The notes below the pieces were generated by a model. It was not told where the DNA came from. It searched no databases and worked only from the letters and a program-made list of their open reading frames with translations. 64,000 nucleotides of DNA from Pedobacter ginsengisoli (lineage in GTDB: Bacteria; Bacteroidota; Bacteroidia; Sphingobacteriales; Sphingobacteriaceae), in the NCBI RefSeq assembly GCF_002736205.1, contig NZ_CP024091.1, positions 1-64,000 on the forward strand, written 5' to 3'. Shown here piece after piece: positions 18,674 to 28,085 of this stretch; within the stretch, counting starts at the first letter, position 1; every line of letters begins with the position of its first letter. Both the position numbers and the translations under genes were made by a program.

Positions 18674-19546
18674 ATGAACACTAAAACCTCTAAACTTCCC
18701 TTTATTGGGGTTGACATAGGCGGATCTCACATTACAGCAGCACACGTAGATAGCTCAACATATAAAGTTATTCATAGCACTATGCAACGTTTACGCGTAG
18801 CATCAATGGATAGTGCAGAAGTAATTATTCAATCGTGGGTAGATGCGCTTTCGTCGCTAATAGTAAAATCACCTGAAGAAATTATCAGAATTGGTATAGC
18901 CATGCCAGGACCATTTGATTATGAGGAAGGTATTTCGTTGATGAAAGGGATGCAGAAATACGATTCTTTATATGGCTTAAACGTTCGCACTGTTTTATCA
19001 GAAAAATTAGGTATTCCGGGCGAGCATATCGTTTTTATAAATGATGCCGAAGCATTTTTAAGAGGTGAACTTGCCTCAGGGGCAGCTTCAGATTTTGAAA
19101 GGGCCATAGGAATAACTTTGGGTACAGGACTTGGATCAACAAGTAACGGACAGGGAAGAGTAAAGGATATGAACCTTGCGTTTGCCCCTTTTCTTGACAG
19201 CATTGCAGAAGAATACATATCAACCAGATGGTTCCTGAAACATTATAAAGAGCTAACCGGAAAAGAAGCAAAAAATGTTGAAGAATTGCTTGCCACAGCA
19301 GATGATTCTGTAATTGAACAATTGTTTGAAGAGTTTTCTACAAACCTGGCTGCTTTCTTAAATGACTTTATTGCTAATGAAAACCCACAGGTTTTAGTAA
19401 TTGGTGGCAATATTGCCAAAACATGGGATCATTTTATTACTAAATTGCAGGAAAAATTAGTTAATAAAACCGTGGTAATAAAGCAAAGCGAGATGTGGGA
19501 AGATGCAGCTCTTGTTGGTGCTGCATGTACCTGGATAAGTAATTAG
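18674..19546 (+). CDS. ROK-family sugar kinase, zinc-motif-less
   Basis: This 290-residue protein has a ROK/ASKHA fold. The phosphate-1 loop is FIGVDIGGSHITAAH near the N-terminus, then IGIAMPGPFD, the catalytic-Asp strand FINDAEAFLRGE, and GITLGTGLGS. The CxCGxxGC zinc motif found in many ROK kinases and repressors is absent, and there is no N-terminal DNA-binding domain, so it is an enzyme rather than a regulator. It probably phosphorylates glucose or a related hexose with ATP. It is followed after 3 bases by an exported esterase gene. Confidence 0.82.
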   Translation: MNTKTSKLPFIGVDIGGSHITAAHVDSSTYKVIHSTMQRLRVASMDSAEVIIQSWVDALSSLIVKSPEEIIRIGIAMPGPFDYEEGISLMKGMQKYDSLYGLNVRTVLSEKLGIPGEHIVFINDAEAFLRGELASGAASDFERAIGITLGTGLGSTSNGQGRVKDMNLAFAPFLDSIAEEYISTRWFLKHYKELTGKEAKNVEELLATADDSVIEQLFEEFSTNLAAFLNDFIANENPQVLVIGGNIAKTWDHFITKLQEKLVNKTVVIKQSEMWEDAALVGAACTWISN

Positions 19547-19549
19547 GAA

Positions 19550-20368
19550 ATGAAAAAATGGGGTTTTCTCATCGGCATCTTTGCATTTTTAAGTGCTGAA
19601 TCAGTTTTTGCAGCTAAGGTTGATACAGTATTGAACTATAGCGCTGCAATGAAGAAAAATATTAAGGCTGTTGTAATTACTCCCGAGGGTTACAGTGAAG
19701 GCAAAACATATCCAACAGTTTATTTACTGCACGGCGCTGGAGACGCGTATTCCGGTTGGGTAAATAAGGTGCCGTCAATTAAAGAATATGCAGATCATTA
19801 TCAGATGATCATCGTATGTCCGGATGGAAATGTTACCAGTTGGTATTTTGATAGCCCGGAAGACCCAGCCTGGAAATATGAAACTTATGTAGCTACTGAA
19901 CTGGTTAATTGGGTAGATCAAAAATACAAGACCATAAAAGATAGAAAAGGTCGCGCAATCACAGGTTTAAGTATGGGAGGCCATGGTGCGCTATATTTAG
20001 CCTTTAAACATCAGGACATATTTGGTGCTGCAGGTAGTATGAGTGGTGGTGTAGATATTAAACCTTTCCCATTGAATTGGGACATTGCCAAGCGCCTTGG
20101 GCCTGAAGATAAATATCCTGAACGTTGGAAAGCAAATTCTGTTATCGATTTAACCTATCTGCTAGTCCCTAACAAACTTGCCTTAACTATCGATTGTGGT
20201 TCCGAAGATTTCTTTTACAATGTGAACATCAAATTGCACGAAAAACTGCAATACAATAACATTCCGCATGATTTTACCATCAGACCGGGATCTCATAACT
20301 GGGATTACTGGAAAAACGCGATCGGATTTCAACTGATGTTTTTTAATAATCAATTCACAAAAAAATAA
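19550..20368 (+). CDS. Exported esterase, esterase D / antigen-85-like alpha/beta hydrolase
   Basis: This 272-residue protein has a signal peptide (about residues 1-21, ending VFAAK). The alpha/beta hydrolase core has LLHGAGDAYSGW, the nucleophile elbow GLSMGGHGAL, an acidic residue in DCGSEDFFY and the catalytic histidine in GSHNWDYW. This is the feruloyl esterase/esterase D-like group often found next to sugar-degrading genes. It likely removes acyl groups from carbohydrates in the periplasm. It follows the ROK kinase gene after 3 bases, so both probably belong to one transcript. Confidence 0.82.
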   Translation: MKKWGFLIGIFAFLSAESVFAAKVDTVLNYSAAMKKNIKAVVITPEGYSEGKTYPTVYLLHGAGDAYSGWVNKVPSIKEYADHYQMIIVCPDGNVTSWYFDSPEDPAWKYETYVATELVNWVDQKYKTIKDRKGRAITGLSMGGHGALYLAFKHQDIFGAAGSMSGGVDIKPFPLNWDIAKRLGPEDKYPERWKANSVIDLTYLLVPNKLALTIDCGSEDFFYNVNIKLHEKLQYNNIPHDFTIRPGSHNWDYWKNAIGFQLMFFNNQFTKK

Positions 20369-20369
20369 C

Positions 20370-20387
20370 CTTTTCCCTAAGGAAAAG
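20370..20387. terminator. Possible bidirectional hairpin between convergent genes
   Basis: CTTTTCC-CTAA-GGAAAAG forms a 7-bp perfect stem between the esterase stop and the stop of the minus-strand DUF6266 gene. The stem is short and AT-rich, so terminator function is only plausible. Confidence 0.35.
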
Positions 20388-20410
20388 CTAAAATAAGTAT
20401 GCATCCGCCG

Positions 20411-21040
20411 TTAAAGTGTGCCTAAGTAAATGCTATTTGCTATTCTTTTTCTGTCAATTGAAACCATACTAACATAAACCTGCAAGGTTTTACCTGCAAA
20501 TTGTGGGTTAAAATTGAATATACATTTCTCATCGGTGCGCTTAAAACCTCCAATTAAACCATCTGCTTTATGTAGTTCCTGATTATATAAGATCAGCATT
20601 AGCTGATCATCAAAAGAGGCAGGTTTAATATTGTTCTGTAACCAGGTCAGCTTTAGAGTTTGGTTATCAGGTAGCTCCATTGTAATGTTTTTGATCATTG
20701 GCAATGCACCCACGCTTAAAATGAGCTTACTGTAATCTATAGTTAAATTAGGGTAGCTTCCCAAAAACGCTGAGTGGTAATTTAAAGAAAATGCCGCACT
20801 GATCTCAGTTTTCTGTACTGCATTGTTAGCAAAACCAACATTGATATAAGGGTGAAAAGGAATCAATTGGCTATTAATAAATTTCATTTTTTGTTGGATG
20901 GCAATCTGCGCCTTACTGCGTTCTTTTGGTTTCTTTTGCGATACCTCACGGATGTAGGCTATACCCTTCCAGCTTCCCCCAACTATAGGTCCTATTTTTC
21001 CGGAAAATGACCCTAAAATTCCTCTCTTAATCTTTGCCAT
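20411..21040 (-). CDS. DUF6266 family protein
   Basis: The ATG at 21040 gives a 209-residue protein that starts MAKIKRGILGSFSGKIGPIV, the characteristic opening of DUF6266, a family seen mostly in Pedobacter and relatives. A longer frame from 21115 adds 25 residues that do not look like the family, so I prefer the internal start. The protein has alternating strands and no signal peptide, and ends NSIYLGTL. Function unknown. It is convergent with the esterase gene. Confidence 0.8.
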   Translation of the reverse strand: MAKIKRGILGSFSGKIGPIVGGSWKGIAYIREVSQKKPKERSKAQIAIQQKMKFINSQLIPFHPYINVGFANNAVQKTEISAAFSLNYHSAFLGSYPNLTIDYSKLILSVGALPMIKNITMELPDNQTLKLTWLQNNIKPASFDDQLMLILYNQELHKADGLIGGFKRTDEKCIFNFNPQFAGKTLQVYVSMVSIDRKRIANSIYLGTL

Positions 21041-21420
21041 AATATTTATAATTTTCGTTTCTATTTTTGGGTCATATAATTTATCAGCTTCTATACTGTT
21101 TTTGAAAAGTATCAAAAGAGCGTGTTTTCAGGCCTGGGTCTAGGAGAGTCTGACCTGAGTCTGAGTTGACTCTTAGGGTTTATTTACTTCAACAAGATCT
21201 CATTAATTACCATTTGATGCCTTTTGGTTTTAGAAAATAAAGTAAGGAATATTTATTTACTTTTGGCAGTGGTAGGGGGTGTAACACCCTTGATGTAATA
21301 TGACCCAAAATCTTAGCCAGAAAGCCCCATTGGGCATTTTATTTTTCTCGAAAAAAAGAAATTATTTTCTATTTTAGACGATAACAAACATAAACTAGAA
21401 CCACTATAAACAAATTAACT
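21041..21420. other. Intergenic region with a long-spaced inverted repeat
   Basis: These 380 bases hold divergent promoter space for DUF6266 (minus) and the TIM-barrel gene (plus). A 13-bp perfect inverted repeat (TTTTGGGTCATAT at 21065-21077 and ATATGACCCAAAA at 21298-21310) brackets 220 bases. Repetitive GAGTCTGA-like sequence lies at about 21145-21175, and a small GCCC-CATT-GGGC hairpin before a T-rich run lies near 21325-21345. No gene is evident. Confidence 0.4.
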
Positions 21421-22341
21421 ATGGATACTAAAGATCGCAGAAGTTTTCTCAAAGATTTAGGAATGTTATCTGCAGCAGCAGGACTTTCTTCTTTAATTCC
21501 GTTCGACACACTGGCGTTCTCTAAAAAAGAATTTTTCAGTATATCTTTAGCTCAGTGGTCGTTGCATAAATCATTGTTTGGCGGTAAGCTAACAAACCTA
21601 GAGTTCCCTATAAAAGCTAAAAAAGATTTCGGTATTGATATAGTTGAGTATGTAAGCCCATTTTTTAATAAAAAAGAGACTGATTCGGCGTACCTGAAAG
21701 AACTGAAAGGTATAACCCAGGGCGAAGGAATTCAAAATCACCTGATTATGATTGATGGCGAAGGCGAATTGGGTAATCTTGATGAAAAAGCACGTAAAAT
21801 AGCCATCGAAAATCACTATAAATGGGTAGATGCAGCTAAGGTGCTTGGCTGCAAAACAATTCGTGTAAATGCAGCAGGAAATGGATCTGAACAAGATGTA
21901 AAAACGGCAGTGGTTGATGGCTTAGGCAGGCTTACTGAATATGGTAAACAAAATAAGATCAACATTATAGTAGAAAATCATGGAGGGTATTCTTCTGATG
22001 GAAAATGGTTGTCGGATGTGATGAAGCAGGTAAACAGCCCTTATTGTGGTACACTGCCTGATTTTGGAAACTTTAGAGTAAGTGCAGACAGAGTGTATGA
22101 TATGTATCAGGGAGTAACCGACCTGGTTCCATTTGCAAAAGGAATTAGCGCAAAAACCTTTAATTTTAATGAAAAGGGTGATGAAAAAGATATCGACTAC
22201 GATCGCATGTTTAAAATTATTAAAGATGCAAAATGGAGCGGTATTGTAGGGATTGAATATGAAGGTGATGGTTTGTCGGAAGATGAGGGAATCAAAAAAA
22301 CAAAAGATCTATTGCTTAGGATACAGAAGCAATATAAATAA
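21421..22341 (+). CDS. Exported sugar phosphate isomerase/epimerase-like TIM-barrel protein
   Basis: This 306-residue protein belongs to the xylose isomerase-like TIM-barrel superfamily. The N-terminus carries a Tat-type signal (KDRRSFLKDLG followed by a hydrophobic stretch), so it should be exported folded. The barrel includes the metal-binding strands around NIIVENHGG, GTLPDFGNF and GIEYEGDG. Such Tat-exported members in Bacteroidota act on sugars or keto-sugars, but the exact substrate cannot be told. It stands alone, with a hairpin terminator downstream. Confidence 0.8.
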   Translation: MDTKDRRSFLKDLGMLSAAAGLSSLIPFDTLAFSKKEFFSISLAQWSLHKSLFGGKLTNLEFPIKAKKDFGIDIVEYVSPFFNKKETDSAYLKELKGITQGEGIQNHLIMIDGEGELGNLDEKARKIAIENHYKWVDAAKVLGCKTIRVNAAGNGSEQDVKTAVVDGLGRLTEYGKQNKINIIVENHGGYSSDGKWLSDVMKQVNSPYCGTLPDFGNFRVSADRVYDMYQGVTDLVPFAKGISAKTFNFNEKGDEKDIDYDRMFKIIKDAKWSGIVGIEYEGDGLSEDEGIKKTKDLLLRIQKQYK

Positions 22342-22431
22342 ACTAAAAAAGAGGCCGTATCATTAATCAAAATCACAGTTCTTAAACAGAATTTAATTCT
22401 GAACACCCTCTAACAAGAATAAAAAGACAAT

Positions 22432-22470
22432 AAAAAACAGCAAGTTTCTATTTGAAAATTGCCGTTTTTT
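22432..22470 (+). terminator. Hairpin terminator after the TIM-barrel gene
   Basis: AAAAAACAGCAA and TTGCCGTTTTTT form a 12-bp stem with one mismatch around a 15-base loop and end in a T run. It lies between two convergent genes and could work in both directions. Confidence 0.6.
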
Positions 22471-22557
22471 ATTGAAATGAAGACTGCTATGAAATATTAT
22501 TTGGCAGCTTCGAAGCTAAATTGAATTATGATACAGGCTCTTTTTCATTAAAAAGTA

Positions 22558-24234
22558 TTATACTAATTTTTTGTACTTAATGCGATGAGGAGTTACATCT
22601 CCTAAGCGTTTTTTACGGTTTTCTTCGTAATCACTGTAGTTACCTTCAAAGAAGTAAACCTGAGAGTTTCCTTCGAAGGCCAAAATATGTGTACAGATAC
22701 GGTCTAAGAACCAGCGGTCGTGACTGATTACTACTGCACAACCGCCAAAGTTTTCCAGCGCTTCTTCTAATGCACGTAAGGTATTTACGTCAATATCATT
22801 GGTGGGCTCATCGAGTAACAACACGTTTGCGCCCTTCTTTAAAGTAATAGCCAGATGTACCCGGTTACGCTCTCCTCCGGATAATACACCAACTTTCTTT
22901 TGCTGATCGCCGCCGTTAAAGTTGAATTTAGAAACATATGCACGGCCATTTACCGCTTTATTGCCCAATTGGATGTTGTCTAAACCATCAGTAATATTTT
23001 CATATACCGTTTTGGCAGGGTCAAGGTCATTGTGCATTTGATCTACATAGCCAAGCGAAACAGTTTCGCCAACGCGGAATGTTCCGGTATCAGGAGTTTC
23101 CTGTTCAGTAATTAAACGGAATAATGTGGTTTTACCTGCACCATTGGGGCCAATAATACCTACTATACCTGCGGGAGGCAATGAAAAGCTCAGGTTTTCG
23201 AATAATAGTTTATCGCCATAGGCTTTGGTTACATTGTTAGCCTCAATAACTACATTTCCTAACCTTGGACCGGCCGGAATAAACAACTCCAGTTTGTCTT
23301 CCCTTTCTCTTGAATCTTCAGATGCCAGCTTGTCATAGTTTGATAAACGTGCTTTAGATTTAGCATGACGCGCTTTTGGTGCCATACGTACCCACTCAAG
23401 CTCTCTTTCAAGAGTTTTCTGGCGTTTGCTTTCAGTTTTTTCTTCTTGTGCTAAACGTTTAGCTTTCTGATCTAACCATGAAGAATAGTTTCCTTTCCAT
23501 GGAATACCTTCGCCTCTGTCTAATTCCAGGATCCATCCGGCAACATTATCAAGGAAATACCTGTCGTGGGTTACTGCAATAACAGTTCCTTTGTAATCTT
23601 TTAAGAACTGCTCTAGCCAGTCAATACTTTCAGCATCAAGGTGGTTGGTTGGCTCGTCAAGCAATAAAACATCTGGTTCCTGAAGTAGTAAACGGCACAT
23701 GGCCACACGTCTTCTTTCTCCGCCGGATAATACAGAGATTTTTGTTTCAGGATCCGGACAGCGAAGCGCATCCATTGCACGTTCAAGCTTATTATCCAGT
23801 TCCCAGGCATTTACAGCATCAATTTTATCCTGCAGTTCACCTTGTTTAATCATTAGTTTATCCATTGCATCTGCATCTTCATAAACCTCAGGTAAACCAA
23901 ACTGCTCATTAATTGATTCGTATTCTTTCAGGATCGCTGTAATTTCAGCTACACCCTCTTCAACAACCTCTCTAACCGTTTTATTTTCATCCAGTTCCGG
24001 CTCTTGTGCAAGGTAACCTACAGTGTATCCCGGCGAGAAAACTACTTCGCCCTGAATAGACTTGTCTATTCCTGCAATTATTTTTAAGAGTGAAGACTTT
24101 CCTGAACCGTTTAAACCAATAACGCCAATCTTAGCGCCATAAAAAAAGGATAGGTATATGTTCTTTAAAACTTGTTTCTGAGGGGGGTAAATCTTATTTA
24201 CCCCGGCCATTGAAAATATTATTTTTTCATCCAT
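22558..24234 (-). CDS. ettA: Energy-dependent translational throttle protein EttA (ABC-F ATPase)
   Basis: This 558-residue protein has two ABC ATPase domains in one chain and no membrane segments. The first has GLNGSGKSSLL, LSGGERRRVA and LLDEPTNHLD; the second has GPNGAGKTTLF, LSGGERNRVH and LLDEPTNDID. The linker is arginine- and lysine-rich (RMAPKARHAKSKARL), as in EttA. Length and motifs match the family, which binds the ribosomal E site and couples the first peptide bond to ATP/ADP ratio. A TAnnTTTG element about 100 bases upstream probably drives it. Confidence 0.95.
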   Translation of the reverse strand: MDEKIIFSMAGVNKIYPPQKQVLKNIYLSFFYGAKIGVIGLNGSGKSSLLKIIAGIDKSIQGEVVFSPGYTVGYLAQEPELDENKTVREVVEEGVAEITAILKEYESINEQFGLPEVYEDADAMDKLMIKQGELQDKIDAVNAWELDNKLERAMDALRCPDPETKISVLSGGERRRVAMCRLLLQEPDVLLLDEPTNHLDAESIDWLEQFLKDYKGTVIAVTHDRYFLDNVAGWILELDRGEGIPWKGNYSSWLDQKAKRLAQEEKTESKRQKTLERELEWVRMAPKARHAKSKARLSNYDKLASEDSREREDKLELFIPAGPRLGNVVIEANNVTKAYGDKLLFENLSFSLPPAGIVGIIGPNGAGKTTLFRLITEQETPDTGTFRVGETVSLGYVDQMHNDLDPAKTVYENITDGLDNIQLGNKAVNGRAYVSKFNFNGGDQQKKVGVLSGGERNRVHLAITLKKGANVLLLDEPTNDIDVNTLRALEEALENFGGCAVVISHDRWFLDRICTHILAFEGNSQVYFFEGNYSDYEENRKKRLGDVTPHRIKYKKLV

Positions 24235-24336
24235 GCTGGTTATTTCCTATATTTAGGTAATTATTTTAATAGGGATAATTTTATTCTTAAAAAGAAGAAA
24301 AAGTACGCGTATGCATTCTGAGCCCCATAGTCAGAG

Positions 24337-24344
24337 CAAAGATA
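24337..24344 (-). promoter_or_regulatory. -7 promoter element for ettA
   Basis: On the minus strand the bases read TATCTTTG, a full match to the Bacteroidota -7 consensus. It would give ettA a leader of about 95 bases. No clear -33 TTG is visible. Confidence 0.4.
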
Positions 24345-24450
24345 AGAAAGGTAAGTCAGTAAAAAAGTGGTGTATCAGATATTCGGTTTAAAAAACAGAA
24401 CCATAAGAAAAACAGATCAGTTTTAACACTAATTTTAAAGAAAATAGATT

Positions 24451-24615
24451 ATGAAAACAGATTTAAGCATTATCCTGGTACATGGCTTTTAGGGGGCTAG
24501 ACTTGTGGCAAAGAAGATCATTCATCTGGCTGCAAGCCATGCTTCGCTGGTCTCAATGCCTGCAGAAATAGGCGCTTTGATTGATGAAGCAGCTGGAGAT
24601 TTGGCAAAAAAATAA
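24451..24615 (+). pseudogene. Remnant of an alpha/beta hydrolase gene (internal deletion plus stop)
   Basis: Read in one frame, these 55 codons give a hydrolase start (MKTDLSIILVHGF), an in-frame TAG at 24490-24492, then a stretch ending ASLVSMPAEIGALIDEAAG, which is the typical C-terminus of small alpha/beta hydrolases of the 'HAVMVSHP..VADLI.EAA' kind. The roughly 200 residues between, including the nucleophile, are missing. The frame is preserved across the junction. This is a decayed gene. I see no second remnant nearby. Confidence 0.65.
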
Positions 24616-24958
24616 TGTTTTATTTAAAGTCTGCCATTTTGGTAGTTTTTTTATGCTTAGTTTCCAATTTTGACAGCCTGAATAATTGTATAAAAATCAT
24701 TACATTTATACGACAAAGCAACCTTAATATGTTTAAAACAACGAAATAGACGTTTAATAACTATTGATGTACAGGGAGGAATAGATGGATGGACATAAAT
24801 GGATTAGTCAAAAAATAGTAACATTTATGAAATAACGTCAGTTCCAACATCTAATAAATAGTCAATGGCGTAATTGTTGATAAAATAAAAAAATCAGGGG
24901 TGCTTTTTATTAAACAATTTTTATAGTTTAGAGCATTCCGGATTTTAGAAAGGTATAT
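24616..24958. other. Intergenic region upstream of clpC
   Basis: These 343 AT-rich bases lack a convincing gene. A 44-codon frame starting at 24615 (MFYLKSAILVVFLCLV...) overlaps the pseudogene stop and looks like a stray hydrophobic frame. The clpC promoter should lie here; TATAGTTTAG near 24922 is a near match to the -7 element. I saw no HrcA-type CIRCE repeat. Confidence 0.35.
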
Positions 24959-27499
24959 ATGGAAGCTAAATTTTCTCCACAAGTAAAAGACGTGATTTCT
25001 TTTAGCAGGGAAGAAGCCCTGAGATTAGGTCACGATTACATAGGCGCTGAACATCTTTTGTTAGGCCTTATTCGCGAAGGCGATGGCATGGCTATTAAGA
25101 TATTGAAATCATTAGGAGTTGATACTTCAAAACTTCGCCGCTCAATTGAGGATTCTGTAAGAGGGACCTCAAGTGTAACAGTAAATCTGGGCAATATTCC
25201 TTTAACCAAACAGGCTGAAAAGGTTTTAAAGATAACATATCTGGAAGCAAAAATCTTTAAAAGTGATTTGATAGGAACTGAACATTTGTTGTTGTCTATC
25301 CTTCGCGATGATGATAATATTGCATCTCAGATTTTATTACAGTACAACGTAAACTACGAAATCTTTAAGCAGGAGGTTGAAGTGAATAAAAACGGATTCA
25401 AAGACGAGACTCAAAATAGTGCCTCTACTGGTGGTGATGAAGATTACCGTGAGGAAGAGAGCTTTAGTAGCCCTAAAAAGGTTTCTGATATAAAATCTAA
25501 AACTCCGGTTTTAGATAATTTTGGAAGAGATTTAACAAAAGCTGCTGAGGAAGGAAGACTAGATCCGATTGTTGGTCGTGAAAAAGAAATTGAGCGTGTG
25601 TCTCAGATCTTGTCCCGTCGTAAAAAGAATAATCCAATATTAATAGGTGAACCAGGTGTTGGTAAATCAGCTATTGCTGAAGGACTTGCATTAAGGATTG
25701 TTCAACGCAAGGTTTCAAGGGTTCTTTTTAATAAACGTGTAGTTACTTTAGACCTTGCATCGTTAGTTGCAGGTACTAAATACCGCGGACAGTTTGAAGA
25801 ACGTATGAAAGCGGTGATGAACGAGCTTGAAAAATCTACTGATGTAATTCTGTTTATTGATGAGATTCATACAATTGTAGGTGCAGGTGGTGCTTCGGGC
25901 TCACTGGATGCATCAAATATGTTCAAACCTGCTTTAGCAAGGGGCGAAATACAATGTATTGGTGCTACAACCCTTGATGAATACCGTCAGTACATAGAAA
26001 AAGATGGTGCATTAGATCGTCGTTTCCAAAAGGTAATGATTGAGCCTGCTACACCAGACGAGACTATCGAGATATTAAATCGTATTAAAGAAAAATATGA
26101 GGATCACCACGGTGTAACTTATACTGATGACGCGATTAATGCTTGCGTGGCGTTAACATCAAGATACATTACTGATAGGTTTTTACCAGATAAGGCTATT
26201 GATGCTTTAGATGAGGCTGGTTCAAGAGTTCACTTAACCAATATTCATGTTCCTGAGAACATCATCGAAATTGAAAACAAGATTGAAGAGATCAAACTTG
26301 AGAAAAATAAAGTTGTAAAAAGTCAGAAATATGAAGAGGCCGCTAAACTAAGAGATACTGAAAAAAATCTTTTAGAAGAGCTGGATCGCGCTAAAGCTGA
26401 ATGGGAGAATGAAACAAAAACCAAACGCTATACTGTTACTGAAGATAATGTAGCTGAAGTTGTTTCTATGATGACTGGTATTCCGTTACAACGTGTTGGA
26501 CAAACTGATAGCGTTAAGCTATTGAATATGTACGAAACTGTTGGTCAGAAAATTATTGGTCAGGATGATGCCATTAAAAAATTGACTAAAGCAATTCAGC
26601 GTACCAGAGCAGGATTAAAAGATCCTAAAAAACCAATTGGTTCATTCATTTTCCTTGGACCTACCGGAGTTGGTAAAACTGAATTAGCAAAAGAACTTGC
26701 CCGTTTTATGTTTGATAGTGATGATTCACTAATTCAGATTGACATGAGTGAGTATATGGAGAAATTTGCGGTATCACGTTTAGTGGGAGCGCCTCCGGGA
26801 TATGTGGGTTATGAAGAAGGTGGCCAGTTAACTGAAAAAGTTAGGCGTAAACCTTATGCAGTAATTCTATTAGACGAGATTGAAAAAGCTCACCCGGATG
26901 TATTCAATATCTTATTGCAGGTACTAGATGAAGGACAGCTTACAGATAGTTTAGGTCGTAAAGTAGATTTTAGAAATACGATTGTGATCATGACCTCTAA
27001 CATTGGTGCCCGTCAGTTAAAAGATTTTGGTCAAGGTGTTGGTTTCTCTACCTCAGCTAAAGTTAATCAGGTTGATGCGCATTCAAGAGGCGTGATAGAA
27101 AGTGCTTTAAAACGTGCTTTTGCTCCTGAGTTTCTTAACCGTGTTGATGATGTAGTTGTGTTCAACTCATTAGGCAGAGAAGAAATATTCAAAATCATTG
27201 ATATAGAATTAAAATCGTTGTTTGGTCGCGTACATAATTTAGGTTACGAAGTTAAGTTGACCGACAAAGCAAAAGATTTTATTGCCGATAAAGGTTTTGA
27301 TTCAGCTTTTGGCGCAAGACCGCTTAAACGTGCAATTCAAAAATATCTTGAAGATCCGATTGCCGAAGAAATTCTAAAAGGAGAAATTCATGATGGAGAC
27401 ATTTTAGAAATTGATTACGATAAAGAAGGAGACGTAATTGTTGTAGAAAATAGAAGTCCGGGCAAGAAAAAGAAAAAAGAAGAGGGAAGTGTAGAGTAA
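24959..27499 (+). CDS. clpC: ATP-dependent Clp protease ATP-binding subunit ClpC
   Basis: This 846-residue Hsp100 AAA+ unfoldase has two Clp_N repeats at about 1-145, first AAA domain with [13 protein letters not shown] and LFIDEIHT, a UVR/coiled-coil middle region ([17 protein letters not shown]) and second AAA domain with [13 protein letters not shown] and a C-terminal D2-small domain. The UVR motif and length separate ClpC from ClpA and ClpB. It works as a hexamer feeding ClpP, which is not in this window. The C-terminus is lysine-rich. A terminator follows and a group II intron sits directly behind it. Confidence 0.95.
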   Translation: MEAKFSPQVKDVISFSREEALRLGHDYIGAEHLLLGLIREGDGMAIKILKSLGVDTSKLRRSIEDSVRGTSSVTVNLGNIPLTKQAEKVLKITYLEAKIFKSDLIGTEHLLLSILRDDDNIASQILLQYNVNYEIFKQEVEVNKNGFKDETQNSASTGGDEDYREEESFSSPKKVSDIKSKTPVLDNFGRDLTKAAEEGRLDPIVGREKEIERVSQILSRRKKNNPILIGEPGVGKSAIAEGLALRIVQRKVSRVLFNKRVVTLDLASLVAGTKYRGQFEERMKAVMNELEKSTDVILFIDEIHTIVGAGGASGSLDASNMFKPALARGEIQCIGATTLDEYRQYIEKDGALDRRFQKVMIEPATPDETIEILNRIKEKYEDHHGVTYTDDAINACVALTSRYITDRFLPDKAIDALDEAGSRVHLTNIHVPENIIEIENKIEEIKLEKNKVVKSQKYEEAAKLRDTEKNLLEELDRAKAEWENETKTKRYTVTEDNVAEVVSMMTGIPLQRVGQTDSVKLLNMYETVGQKIIGQDDAIKKLTKAIQRTRAGLKDPKKPIGSFIFLGPTGVGKTELAKELARFMFDSDDSLIQIDMSEYMEKFAVSRLVGAPPGYVGYEEGGQLTEKVRRKPYAVILLDEIEKAHPDVFNILLQVLDEGQLTDSLGRKVDFRNTIVIMTSNIGARQLKDFGQGVGFSTSAKVNQVDAHSRGVIESALKRAFAPEFLNRVDDVVVFNSLGREEIFKIIDIELKSLFGRVHNLGYEVKLTDKAKDFIADKGFDSAFGARPLKRAIQKYLEDPIAEEILKGEIHDGDILEIDYDKEGDVIVVENRSPGKKKKKEEGSVE

Positions 27500-27516
27500 A
27501 GTAAGGCCTGTGACTT

Positions 27517-27556
27517 TAAAACGCCTGTTAGATGAATATCTGACAGGCGTTTTCTT
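27517..27556 (+). terminator. Terminator of clpC and probable intron insertion site
   Basis: AAAACGCCTGTTAGAT pairs with ATCTGACAGGCGTTTT (one G-U pair), 16 bp of stem ending in a short T tract. The 5' end of the group II intron begins immediately after the T tract. Confidence 0.88.
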
Positions 27557-28085
27557 GTGTGCCGGGCATGGCAATCAGCTCTAGGGTGCAAGTCCCGAAC
27601 ACACTTTGCAGTAGGAAGTGTTAGCCAATAGCAAGGGTGTCGCAGGCGACTGCGAATCCGAAGGAAGCTGGCGGCAAATATGGGGACTTACGAACAGGAA
27701 CTGTATATAAGGCGAGGTGATATGGGTGATGTTGCAAGACAAACAAAAGCCCTATACTGCACAGAATATCACTACGTAGATACAGAGGTCACATCCATAG
27801 AAAGCGGGTTGCCTTACCCCGGGAGATCTCCCTATAATCTGTCGAGAGCAAGTGCGATTGCTGTAGAAGAAACAATGGACAGTATCGTAATGCCCATCTG
27901 GTACAGGGAGAAGTCAGCCGAGGTCATAATACCTATATTTTTTTAGGGAAGGACTGAATGTTGGGATGGCAAAGGAAACAGAAAGTTTATGGCAGAGTGA
28001 TTACAGCGGAACCACTTTAGAGAACTGCTTACATGATGGTAGGACGGAATCCGAGAGTAGACTGTAAGAGGAGCTGAGCCGAGCC

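Noticed and set aside
24615..24758. A 44-codon hydrophobic frame starting at the pseudogene stop.
   Set aside because: Too short, AT-driven composition and no support from context.
27680..27946. An 88-codon open frame upstream of the maturase.
   Set aside because: It lies in structured intron RNA (domains I-III), has no recognisable domain, and the sequence is explained by the ribozyme.
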